Below, piece after piece: positions 1 to 7,472 of a stretch of DNA of 8,689 nt; within the stretch, counting starts at the first letter, position 1; each line of letters starts with the position of its first letter. This DNA comes from JBEKYH01 sp049511115 (GTDB taxonomy: Bacteria; Planctomycetota; Phycisphaerae; Tepidisphaerales; Tepidisphaeraceae), in contig JBEKYH010000196.1 of the NCBI GenBank assembly GCA_049511115.1, positions 1 through 8,689 of the forward strand, given 5' to 3'. The notes beneath the pieces were generated by a model. The model saw only the letters and a list, made by a program, of their open reading frames with translations. It did no database searches and had not been told where the DNA came from. Both the position numbers and the translations under genes were made by a program.

Positions 1-2046
1 CGCGCGGCCGGAAAGATAACCAGCCCATGCGTCCAGCGGATCCAGTTCCAGCGTTTGCCGCAGCATCGCGTCGGCTTCGGCGTCTCTTCCCAGTTTGCGC
101 AAAACAATCGCCGACAAGTTGCGCGCCTTCAGATTGTCCGCGTTGACGCGCAGGCCCAGGGCGAGGTGATCCAGCGCTGTCGTCCATTCGCCGCGCATCG
201 CGTCGATTTCGGCCAAGGCATGAAACGCCGGGGCGCGCCAGGCGAAATTCCAGGTGGATTTATAGAGCGCGGCGTAAGCCGCGTCGTCGCGACCCAGATA
301 TCGCAGCGTCAAGCCAAGGTGATAATGGGGTTGGCCGTCATACGGATTGGGATTGCGCCGGGTCAGCGTGGCGACGGCGGTTTGGAAATGCGGCAGCGCC
401 TCGGCAAATTCACCGCGGCGAAGATGCCATGCGCCAAGGGCGTCATTGCAGCGAGCATCGCCGGGATCGCGCTTCAGCGCTTCTCGCCAATAGATATCCG
501 GCGAGCGCGTGGCGTGGCGATATTGTTCCAGATGCACGCCGGTCAGGTAAAGCTCGTCATTGCCCTTGATGTTCGCCGGTAAATCAGGCTCGGTCGCCGG
601 CGGGGGGACTTGGCCGCTCTTCTTCGGCAGGGGGGTGTAGCGGATCAGTTCGCGCCCGTCGCCAGTCAGCACCATGAGCGTCAAATGGTTTTCGATGGTG
701 CGCGGGGGGAGCGCGACTTCCTCGGCCAGCGCGGCGCCTGGTGCGAGATCGCGTTGCCATTGGCCAATCACCTGGCCTCGCAATTCCAAATGCACTTGGG
801 CCTGCGGGTAGGCGCTGGAAACACAAACGCCGACGCGCGCCGAATTCTTTGTTGTCTTCAGGCTGATCGCCGCATTCAGATTCGCCTTCTGTGCGGGGCC
901 GATTCTTTGGATCGGATACCAGTATTGGCTGAATGTGCGTGTCTCGCCGGGCGCGAGGAATGAAAAATCCGGCTGATTATCCGTGTAGACGCCCGCCATG
1001 ATTTCAATGTACGGGCCGTCTTCGTCGGTCAGGTTGCGGTCCCAGGCATACCCAAATTCGTGGTTGCCCCAGGTCCACTGCTTTTTGCCCGGCGAAATGT
1101 GGTGATTCGCATAATGTATCACGCCGGCCTGCGCGGCGTGGTCGTACCCGCCGAAGAAATCCTGCGTGCTGCCCATGGCCATGTAACTGGTCGGGACGGG
1201 AATATTGGCGTACCAACTCAAGTCATTGGCCGGGTAAGTCCCCGGCGGGACGAATTGTCGCGGGCGATCTTCGGCGCTGACGCCGCGGCGACCGCGCTTA
1301 CCGTAATCAACGCCATAATAGGAGCCAGCGCACAACGGAAAGGCACTCATGGCCCGCTTGGCGTGATCCGCGACATAATGCACATCCGGCGGGAAGAACG
1401 ATTGATACTGCTCATGTACGCGCGTGGCCACATTGGCCCACCATAAAAATGTCTGCGGCAGGTTCGTGCGATTGTACAGGCGCGCCTTCAGTTCGATATA
1501 TGATTTCCCCGGATGAAGACACACGCCGTGCATGCCCTTGAGGCGATTGAGCGGATCATGATCGCCGCACCAGATCGTGCGCGAGCCGTCGGCATGTTCC
1601 TCGATGTGGATACTGACGGGCATGAACGTCGCCGGCCGGTGATGCTGGGGCCAGTTGAATTCCACGCCGCCGGAAATCCACGACCCGGCCAATCCCACCA
1701 GCGCGGGCTTGATGACGTTCTGGCGATAGAAAAAATCAAAGCCATTCGTCTTGTCCATGCCGACGTGAATGCGCCCGCCGATTTCGGGGAGGATCATCAG
1801 GCGTACAAATTCGTTTTCCAGATGAATCGCCTGCCAGGATCGGTCGGTTTTTTCGGTGGAAATGCGATCGGTGAAGGGAAGCGGATAGACGCAGCCGTTA
1901 CTCCCCTGGTAGACCCGCTTTTCCAGAAACATCGGGTTTTTATCGGCCGGCATCGGTTCATAGGTGGGGATGACGACCGGCTCACACCAGGCCTTCACGG
2001 CCCCTTGAAGATGGGCCGGCGCCTGGGGCAAAATAAACTTCGGCAT
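1..2046 (-). CDS. DUF5107 domain protein with C-terminal TPR repeats (C-terminus missing, runs off left edge)
   Basis: Reading the minus strand from the ATG at 2046 gives 682 codons with no stop, in frame to base 1, so the gene is cut by the window. Residues about 40-380 match what I know of DUF5107: PEIGGRI at 87-93, a GSWISGGVEFNWPQHH block at 121-136, WWANVATRV at 202-210, and a Trp/His/Gly-rich stretch (WTWGNHEFGYAWDRN) at 324-338. A beta-rich linker follows, then helical TPR-like repeats from about 495 to the edge (for example ALGAWHLRRGEFAEALPHF near 536-554). Start choice: an in-frame TAG lies three codons upstream (2053-2055), so this is the first possible ATG; the Shine-Dalgarno is weak (AGG). 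No signal peptide is visible, so it is probably cytoplasmic. Family members are usually around 1,000 residues or more, so perhaps a third is missing. The family has no firmly assigned activity that I can name; I recall a possible galactose-mutarotase-like fold and carbohydrate contexts. It is transcribed divergently from the toxin-antitoxin pair. Confidence 0.9.
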   Translation of the reverse strand, partial: MPKFILPQAPAHLQGAVKAWCEPVVIPTYEPMPADKNPMFLEKRVYQGSNGCVYPLPFTDRISTEKTDRSWQAIHLENEFVRLMILPEIGGRIHVGMDKTNGFDFFYRQNVIKPALVGLAGSWISGGVEFNWPQHHRPATFMPVSIHIEEHADGSRTIWCGDHDPLNRLKGMHGVCLHPGKSYIELKARLYNRTNLPQTFLWWANVATRVHEQYQSFFPPDVHYVADHAKRAMSAFPLCAGSYYGVDYGKRGRRGVSAEDRPRQFVPPGTYPANDLSWYANIPVPTSYMAMGSTQDFFGGYDHAAQAGVIHYANHHISPGKKQWTWGNHEFGYAWDRNLTDEDGPYIEIMAGVYTDNQPDFSFLAPGETRTFSQYWYPIQRIGPAQKANLNAAISLKTTKNSARVGVCVSSAYPQAQVHLELRGQVIGQWQRDLAPGAALAEEVALPPRTIENHLTLMVLTGDGRELIRYTPLPKKSGQVPPPATEPDLPANIKGNDELYLTGVHLEQYRHATRSPDIYWREALKRDPGDARCNDALGAWHLRRGEFAEALPHFQTAVATLTRRNPNPYDGQPHYHLGLTLRYLGRDDAAYAALYKSTWNFAWRAPAFHALAEIDAMRGEWTTALDHLALGLRVNADNLKARNLSAIVLRKLGRDAEADAMLRQTLELDPLDAWAGYLSGRA

Positions 2047-2083
2047 GGCGACCTATTCTGGGGAACGGCGCGGCCGGAGGCAA

Positions 2084-2113
2084 TAGACGAATTCCTGAAT
2101 TAGCTGATATAAT
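2084..2113 (+). promoter_or_regulatory. Candidate sigma70-type promoter of the toxin-antitoxin cassette
   Basis: A perfect TATAAT -10 hexamer lies at 2108-2113. A 4/6 match to the -35 consensus (TAGACG) lies at 2084-2089, giving an 18-bp spacer. It sits 28 bp upstream of the antitoxin start, which has a good AGAGG ribosome binding site at 2131-2135, six bases before the ATG. The -35 is weak, so the call rests mainly on the -10 and its position. Confidence 0.5.
2090..2101. promoter_or_regulatory. Inverted repeat in promoter spacer, possible antitoxin operator
   Basis: AATTC and GAATT arms separated by CT form a perfect inverted repeat lying between the candidate -35 and -10 elements of the cassette promoter. 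Antitoxins with ribbon-helix-helix N-termini typically bind short palindromes overlapping their own promoter, so this is the natural place for autoregulation. The operator role is inferred; a repeat this short and AT-rich can occur by chance. Confidence 0.35.
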
Positions 2114-2141
2114 AGCCGCGGTTCCAAGCAAGAGGCTTCAT

Positions 2142-2432
2142 ATGCAGCAGATCCAGTTGAGCGATCAGCTTTATCAGGAAGCGCAGCGCCGCGCGGCCGA
2201 GGCCGGGTTTGCGAGCGTGGATGAGTACGTGGCAGACATTGTCAGTGTTGATTTAGTTGACGATGACCGAGGGGGAACTCCTGATCTTGATCACCTCTTT
2301 ACGCCGGAACGACTTGCCCACATTGACAAGGCGGCCGCTCAGATCAAATCAGGTCAATTCTTCACCTCAGAACAAGCGGACGCGGAGCTTGCAAAGCGAA
2401 GGGCTGAATGGTTGCGAAAGAATCCCGCCTGA
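2142..2432 (+). CDS. Antitoxin of a ParD/RHH-like type II toxin-antitoxin pair
   Basis: A 96-residue protein beginning at an ATG with a good AGAGG ribosome binding site six bases upstream. Residues 1-34 have a short beta-strand (MQQIQLS) followed by a helix-turn-helix pattern (QLYQEAQRRAAEAGFASVDEYVADIV), as expected for a ribbon-helix-helix DNA-binding and dimerisation domain. A variable acidic linker (about 35-50) leads to a charged helical C-terminus ending in AELAKRRAEWLRKN, the part that in this kind of antitoxin wraps the toxin. The gene order (antitoxin first), small size and 25-bp overlap with the next gene, which encodes a ParE-like protein, support the assignment. It should neutralise the toxin in the cytoplasm and probably represses its own promoter. 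The exact antitoxin family cannot be fixed by eye. Confidence 0.72.
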   Translation: MQQIQLSDQLYQEAQRRAAEAGFASVDEYVADIVSVDLVDDDRGGTPDLDHLFTPERLAHIDKAAAQIKSGQFFTSEQADAELAKRRAEWLRKNPA

Positions 2433-2746
2433 CAGTCATTTTTGCTCCTATCGCACTCGACGAAATCGATGCCATCTGGCGATGGAACGCGCATCGGTAC
2501 AACCCGCCGCACGCGGATAAATATATTCATTACTTAAAGACGACCATCGACAATTTGGCTGACGTCCTGGCACATGGGAAGACGGTCGGAGTCCGATCCG
2601 ATCTGCGTTATCTATTGATTCGACGCAAAGCCAAGGGCCACGGCCACGTCGCGGTCTACAGCGTCGATGGAAGGGCTGTTAACGTCCTGCACGTCTTCCA
2701 TTCCGCCCAGGATTGGCGAGGGCGGCTTCGTGAGGAAGGTCTGTGA
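2408..2746 (+). CDS. RelE/ParE-family toxin
   Basis: A 112-residue basic protein that starts inside the antitoxin gene in another frame, a 25-bp overlap implying translational coupling. The ATG is preceded by GAAGGG at 2398-2403. The pattern fits the ParE fold: an initial strand (RLTVIFAP), two helices (ALDEIDAIWRWNAHR, then ADKYIHYLKTTIDNLADVL at about 36-54), a beta-sheet with basic residues (RSDLRYLLIRRKAKG, HVAVYSVDG) and the typical ending VNVLHVFHSAQDWRGRL. Known relatives poison either DNA gyrase (ParE) or translating mRNA (RelE). This protein looks more like ParE, but the target cannot be decided from sequence alone. No truncation or frameshift is seen, so the module appears intact. 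Confidence 0.8.
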   Translation: MVAKESRLTVIFAPIALDEIDAIWRWNAHRYNPPHADKYIHYLKTTIDNLADVLAHGKTVGVRSDLRYLLIRRKAKGHGHVAVYSVDGRAVNVLHVFHSAQDWRGRLREEGL

Positions 2747-2760
2747 TACACGCCCCGATG

Positions 2761-2790
2761 TTGAAATGCCCATGGCGACGAACTTTTAAA
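2761..2790 (+). promoter_or_regulatory. Candidate promoter of the GH39-like gene
   Basis: TTGAAA at 2761-2766 matches the -35 consensus at five of six positions. TTTAAA at 2785-2790 matches the -10 at four of six, with an 18-bp spacer. The implied transcript start is near 2797, giving a leader of roughly 80 bases that contains the palindrome at 2813-2824. This is a consensus match only; promoter preferences in this lineage may differ. Confidence 0.35.
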
Positions 2791-2812
2791 ACGTGGGCGC
2801 TTCCTAATCTCG

Positions 2813-2824
2813 GAAGTATACTTC
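2813..2824. promoter_or_regulatory. Perfect 12-bp palindrome upstream of the GH39-like gene, possible operator
   Basis: GAAGTATACTTC is a perfect palindrome about 50 bases before the hydrolase start and just downstream of the candidate promoter, where a repressor would block transcription. A further CGAAGT half-site occurs at 2844-2849 and pairs with ACTTCG at 2820-2825. Binding by a regulator is inferred from position and symmetry only. Confidence 0.35.
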
Positions 2825-2874
2825 GTCGCATCGAGATGGGGCGCGAAGTCGTAGGTTGAAACGGGAGCCGGTTT

Positions 2875-4587
2875 ATGCGAATTCAGCGGATGGCGGGTAT
2901 TGCGGCGTTGGGGGTTGCATCGATCTATTTTTCCAACGGGAGCGCGCTCGGCGCATCAGATCCCACCACATTTCCCGTAACCATAACCGTCGACGCCTCC
3001 CAATCCCTCGGCGATTTGCACCCCATCTGGCGTTACTTCGGTTATGACGAATGCAATTTCACCTACATGCCCAATGGAAAAGCCCTGCTGGGCGAACTCG
3101 GCCAGCTCGGACCGGAGCAGGTGTACATTCGCTGCCATCATCTCATGACCAGCGGCGACGGGACGCCGGCCATGAAGTGGGGTTCGACGGGCATGTATCA
3201 TGAGGATGCGGCGGGGAATCCGGTTTACGACTGGACGATCGTCGACCGCATCTTTGATACCTACGAGCAGAATCATCTCAAGCCGTACGTGCAGATCGGG
3301 TTTATGCCCAAGGACTTGTCGACGCGGCCGGACTTGTATCCCTCGGGATTTTCGCTTGACAAGACGATGCCCGCAAACGCGGGGCAGGCGTATCCGCCCA
3401 AGGATTTCAAAAAGTGGGGCGAGCTGGTCTATCAGTGGGCCAAGCATTGCGTCGATCGTTACGGCAAGGACGAGGTGCAGCAGTGGTATTGGGAGGTCTG
3501 GAACGAGCCAAATATCGGATACTGGCAGGGGACGCAGGATCAGTATTACGAGTTGTATGATTACGCCGTTGATGGCGTGCGGCGGGCGCTGCCGACGGCG
3601 CGGGTGGGGGGCGATGAATCGGCCGGGGGCGCGCCGTCATTGCGGGCGTTTTTGGCGCACTGCGTGCATGGAACGAATCACGTGACGGGCCAGACCGGGG
3701 CGCCGATCGATTTTATTTCCTTCCATGCCAAGGGATCGCCCACGGCCGCGCCGGGCGACGGGCATGTGCGCATGGGCATTTCGTCGCAGCTCCGGGCGAT
3801 TGATTCGTGCTTTGCCGTGGTCGCGTCGTTCCCGGAATTGAAGGATAAGCCGATTGTCATCGGCGAATCCGACCCCGACGGCATGGCGGCGCGACCGGTG
3901 TCGCAGAACGCCGGGCTGGGGTATCGCAATTCGCCGCAGTTTCCCGCGTATACGGCGGCGTGTTTTGCCCGCGAGTTTGAATTGGAGCGAAAGTATGGCG
4001 TGAATCTCGAAGGGGCGCTCACGTGGTCGTTTGAGTTTGAGAATAAGCCGTTTTTCGCCGGGTATCGGGTGCTGTCGAGCAACGGCATCGACATGCCGAT
4101 TTTGAACCTGTTCAAGATGATGGGCAAGATCGGCGGCCAGCAGGTGAGCGTGCAAAGCTCATCGGATCCCGGGTTGACCAAGGAAGTTGCCGGCGGCGTG
4201 CGCGGGGATACGCCGGACGTGCGGGCCATTGCGGCGCTGGATAAGGCGGCGAATACGCTGAATGTTCTGGTATTCCACTACTACGACGATGACGTGCCCG
4301 CCCCGGCGGCGGCGGTGGATTTGGAGCTGGCCAATCTTCCCGGCTCGGGCGATGCGACGATGACGGAATATCGAATCGACAGCGATCACAGCGATGCGTA
4401 CACCGTATGGAAACAGATGGGTTCGCCCGAAAAACCAAGCGATGACCAATACGCGCAACTGAAAAAGGCCGGGCAACTGGCGGTGATCGGCGATGGGGAG
4501 ACGGTAAAAATCGATAGCGGCAAAGCGGATGTGAAGGTGACCATGCCGCGCGAGTCGGTGGAGCTTTTGGTTTTGAAGTGGAAGTGA
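2875..4587 (+). CDS. Secreted GH39-like glycoside hydrolase (beta-xylosidase/iduronidase clan)
   Basis: A 570-residue protein whose ATG is preceded by GGGAG with a 7-base spacer. Residues 1-27 form a signal peptide (basic MRIQR, a hydrophobic stretch, likely cleavage near SALGA), so the enzyme is probably exported. The mature part starts with a beta-strand and the HPIWRYFGYDECNF segment (49-62), then a TIM-barrel pattern. The signature WYWEVWNEPN (204-213) carries the likely acid/base Glu211. VIGESDPDG (328-336) carries the likely nucleophile Glu331. The spacing of 120 residues agrees with the roughly 117 I recall for characterised GH39 xylosidases (Glu160 and Glu277). DFISFHAKG (279-287) is another active-site strand. 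From about 420 a beta-sandwich-like C-terminal domain follows, ending in VELLVLKW. The retaining mechanism is inferred from the family. The substrate (xyloside, uronide or other) cannot be determined here. The ABC ATPase gene follows after 41 bp without a visible terminator. Confidence 0.82.
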   Translation: MRIQRMAGIAALGVASIYFSNGSALGASDPTTFPVTITVDASQSLGDLHPIWRYFGYDECNFTYMPNGKALLGELGQLGPEQVYIRCHHLMTSGDGTPAMKWGSTGMYHEDAAGNPVYDWTIVDRIFDTYEQNHLKPYVQIGFMPKDLSTRPDLYPSGFSLDKTMPANAGQAYPPKDFKKWGELVYQWAKHCVDRYGKDEVQQWYWEVWNEPNIGYWQGTQDQYYELYDYAVDGVRRALPTARVGGDESAGGAPSLRAFLAHCVHGTNHVTGQTGAPIDFISFHAKGSPTAAPGDGHVRMGISSQLRAIDSCFAVVASFPELKDKPIVIGESDPDGMAARPVSQNAGLGYRNSPQFPAYTAACFAREFELERKYGVNLEGALTWSFEFENKPFFAGYRVLSSNGIDMPILNLFKMMGKIGGQQVSVQSSSDPGLTKEVAGGVRGDTPDVRAIAALDKAANTLNVLVFHYYDDDVPAPAAAVDLELANLPGSGDATMTEYRIDSDHSDAYTVWKQMGSPEKPSDDQYAQLKKAGQLAVIGDGETVKIDSGKADVKVTMPRESVELLVLKWK

Positions 4588-4628
4588 TGGGAATGGGTCG
4601 TTGCGATCTCGCAGGGTGACGGACCTCC

Positions 4629-5558
4629 ATGGCCAATGATGTCATTGCCACCGATCTCACAAAACACTACGGCCCAAGCCTCGCCCTCTCCGGCGTAAGC
4701 TTTTCCGTCGTCTCCGGCGAAATCTTCGGCCTGCTCGGCCGCAACGGGGCGGGGAAAACCACCGCCATTGAATGCATCGTCGGCCTGCGGAATTGCGATT
4801 CCGGATCAGTCCAGCTCTGCGGCGTGGATGCCCTTCAAAATCGTCGCCAGGCCAGCGAACTGATCGGCGTGCAACTGCAAGCCACCGCATTGCAGGATAA
4901 AGTCACGCCGCGCCAGGCACTGGGCCTTTTCGCGTCGTTTTACGCGCATCCCGCCAAAGTATTCGACCTCATCGAGCGATTCGGCCTTACCGAAAAAGCG
5001 GATGCCGCCTTTGACACACTCTCCGGCGGGCAGCGGCAGCGATTGGCGCTTGCGCTGGCGCTGGTGAATCAGCCGCGCGTCCTGTTCCTTGATGAGCCGA
5101 CGGCGGGGCTCGATCCGCAGTCGCGGCGGCAGTTGCATGAGATGATCCGCGGCATGCGAGCCGAGGGCCGGACTGTCGTCTTGAGCACCCACTACATTGA
5201 AGAGGCCCAGAGCTTATGCGATCGGCTCGCGATCATTGACCGCGGAAAGATCGTGGCGGAGGGGAAGCCCGAGGAATTAATCGCGGCGGCGCGCGAGGGA
5301 AGCCGGATCGAAGTGCGAACGGCGAAGGAATTGGACGAAGCGTTTTTCAGTGGGATTGACGGATTGCAGGAAGCGCGGAAATTCGGGCGCGGCTGGTGCA
5401 TTTGGACCGATGACGTCGCAACGGGAGTGAGCGGCTTGGTGCGAAAACTGGAAATGGTGGGGAATGAGCTAATTGATCTGCACGTGCGGCGGGCGAGTTT
5501 GGAGGATGTGTTTGTGGAACTGACGGGGGATGCGGGCGACGAATCATCAGACGCATAG
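4629..5558 (+). CDS. ABC-2 type (DrrA/NodI/CcmA-like) transporter ATP-binding protein
   Basis: A 309-residue nucleotide-binding subunit with every expected motif: Walker A GRNGAGKTT at 37-45, a Q-loop glutamine near 82-84, signature LSGGQ at 131-135, Walker B VLFLDEP at 151-157 with catalytic Glu156, D-loop AGLD at 159-162 and switch His188. The segment after about 220 ends in ASLEDVFVELTG, the C-terminal motif of DrrA/CcmA-type ATPases that power ABC-2 exporters of lipids, polysaccharides, antibiotics or other hydrophobic compounds. The protein should sit on the inner face of the membrane. The permease is normally encoded directly downstream, but here the next gene is on the opposite strand and overlaps the 3' end by 12 bp, so the partner must be elsewhere or lost. 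The Shine-Dalgarno is weak (GGA at 4621-4623), which fits coupled expression from the hydrolase transcript. The substrate is unknown. Confidence 0.9.
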   Translation: MANDVIATDLTKHYGPSLALSGVSFSVVSGEIFGLLGRNGAGKTTAIECIVGLRNCDSGSVQLCGVDALQNRRQASELIGVQLQATALQDKVTPRQALGLFASFYAHPAKVFDLIERFGLTEKADAAFDTLSGGQRQRLALALALVNQPRVLFLDEPTAGLDPQSRRQLHEMIRGMRAEGRTVVLSTHYIEEAQSLCDRLAIIDRGKIVAEGKPEELIAAAREGSRIEVRTAKELDEAFFSGIDGLQEARKFGRGWCIWTDDVATGVSGLVRKLEMVGNELIDLHVRRASLEDVFVELTGDAGDESSDA

Positions 5559-6128
5559 CTCGGAATCTGCACCGGTGGAACAAGTCGCGCATCGGACCTT
5601 CGAGTCACCGTGAGAGGTCCATCCCTGCCGAATCATCTCCCTAGCTCGAAGAAGGTATTCTTGCTCAGTGAAAATCGGTTTATCGTTGGAGAACAGACGG
5701 TTACAGCCGTCGCACACGTTTAGGCCGCCATAGATCATTACGGCGTCACGCAGTAGCGACTCTTGATTGTTGCGCGTGATCATGACTTTGATTTCTATTT
5801 CTCGGCTGTCCTGGCTGTCGATTCTCAATATACAGCTTGTCTCCAATCGACCGTAGGAATACGCGACAAAATTTTTCTCAAATTTTCCCGTTGCATTTCC
5901 GATATGACATTTGTACATTACCGAACAGATACTGAACAAGGACGGTTTGGCGACTTCCGTCGAGTTCAGTGCGGAGACTTGGCGTGCGTGCGGTTTGCTT
6001 GCACATTGCTCGCACTCGAGTTCAACCGCGGCGGGCGAATCCTCTGGGGATTTGCTCCGCACCCATAGTCGCCGTGGCTGCTGCTTGCCTCTCACCGGGG
6101 CGGCGGCGCATCGCCGGCTGACAAACAT
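5547..6128 (-). CDS. Hypothetical cysteine-pair (putative zinc-binding) protein, start uncertain
   Basis: The longest reading is 193 residues from the ATG at 6128; an internal ATG at 5918 would give 123. I do not recognise the family. Cysteines come in pairs: CEQC at 39-42, C68 and C74, CDGC at 139-142 and CATC at 180-183. The last two pairs frame a helical segment with RAREMIRQGW, resembling small zinc-ribbon or treble-clef domains. The middle is a plausible beta-rich domain. The upstream 40 residues are Arg/Pro/Ala-rich and may only be the reverse of the recA leader, and no good ribosome binding site precedes the 6128 ATG, so a later start is likely. If the true start is 5918, CEQC and C68 fall outside the protein. 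The region at about 5640-5940 is visibly richer in A and T than its neighbours, suggesting transfer or an orphan gene. It ends 12 bp inside the ABC ATPase gene (tail to tail) and diverges from recA. Confidence 0.55.
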   Translation of the reverse strand: MFVSRRCAAAPVRGKQQPRRLWVRSKSPEDSPAAVELECEQCASKPHARQVSALNSTEVAKPSLFSICSVMYKCHIGNATGKFEKNFVAYSYGRLETSCILRIDSQDSREIEIKVMITRNNQESLLRDAVMIYGGLNVCDGCNRLFSNDKPIFTEQEYLLRAREMIRQGWTSHGDSKVRCATCSTGADSELCV

Positions 6129-6140
6129 ACCCGGTGGAAT

Positions 6141-6151
6141 AGGAGTCTCTC

Positions 6152-6154
<3 letters not shown>
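6141..6154 (+). promoter_or_regulatory. Ribosome binding site and GTG start of recA
   Basis: AGGAG at 6141-6145 lies six bases before GTG at 6152-6154. No other good Shine-Dalgarno precedes a nearby in-frame start, and the residues that follow (AKPLDTRKD) look like a normal N-terminus. This fixes a GTG start and makes the long N-terminal extension real rather than a mis-called start. Confidence 0.75.
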
Positions 6155-7456
<1,302 letters not shown>

Positions 7457-7472
7457 CTGACGGAGTATTTGC

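Noticed and set aside
55..2103. Several plus-strand open frames (for example 55-582, 610-963, 1060-1446 and 1513-2103)
   Set aside because: They lie opposite the continuous 682-codon minus-strand DUF5107/TPR frame, lack recognisable domains and have Arg/Gly/Ala-biased composition typical of antisense frames in GC-rich DNA.
2956..4667. Minus-strand frames opposite the GH39-like gene
   Set aside because: Shadows of the hydrolase, which has clear catalytic motifs and a signal peptide on the plus strand.
5540..5600. Terminator at the convergent ABC ATPase/cysteine-pair gene ends
   Set aside because: No GC-rich hairpin followed by a T-run is visible, so no terminator is called.
5960..6024. TCGAGTTCA direct repeat as a regulatory element
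   Set aside because: Two copies 56 bp apart with no clear promoter alignment; too little to call a site.
5763..6068. Plus-strand 101-residue frame opposite the cysteine-pair gene
   Set aside because: No recognisable motif; the minus-strand reading has a more protein-like pattern with paired cysteines.
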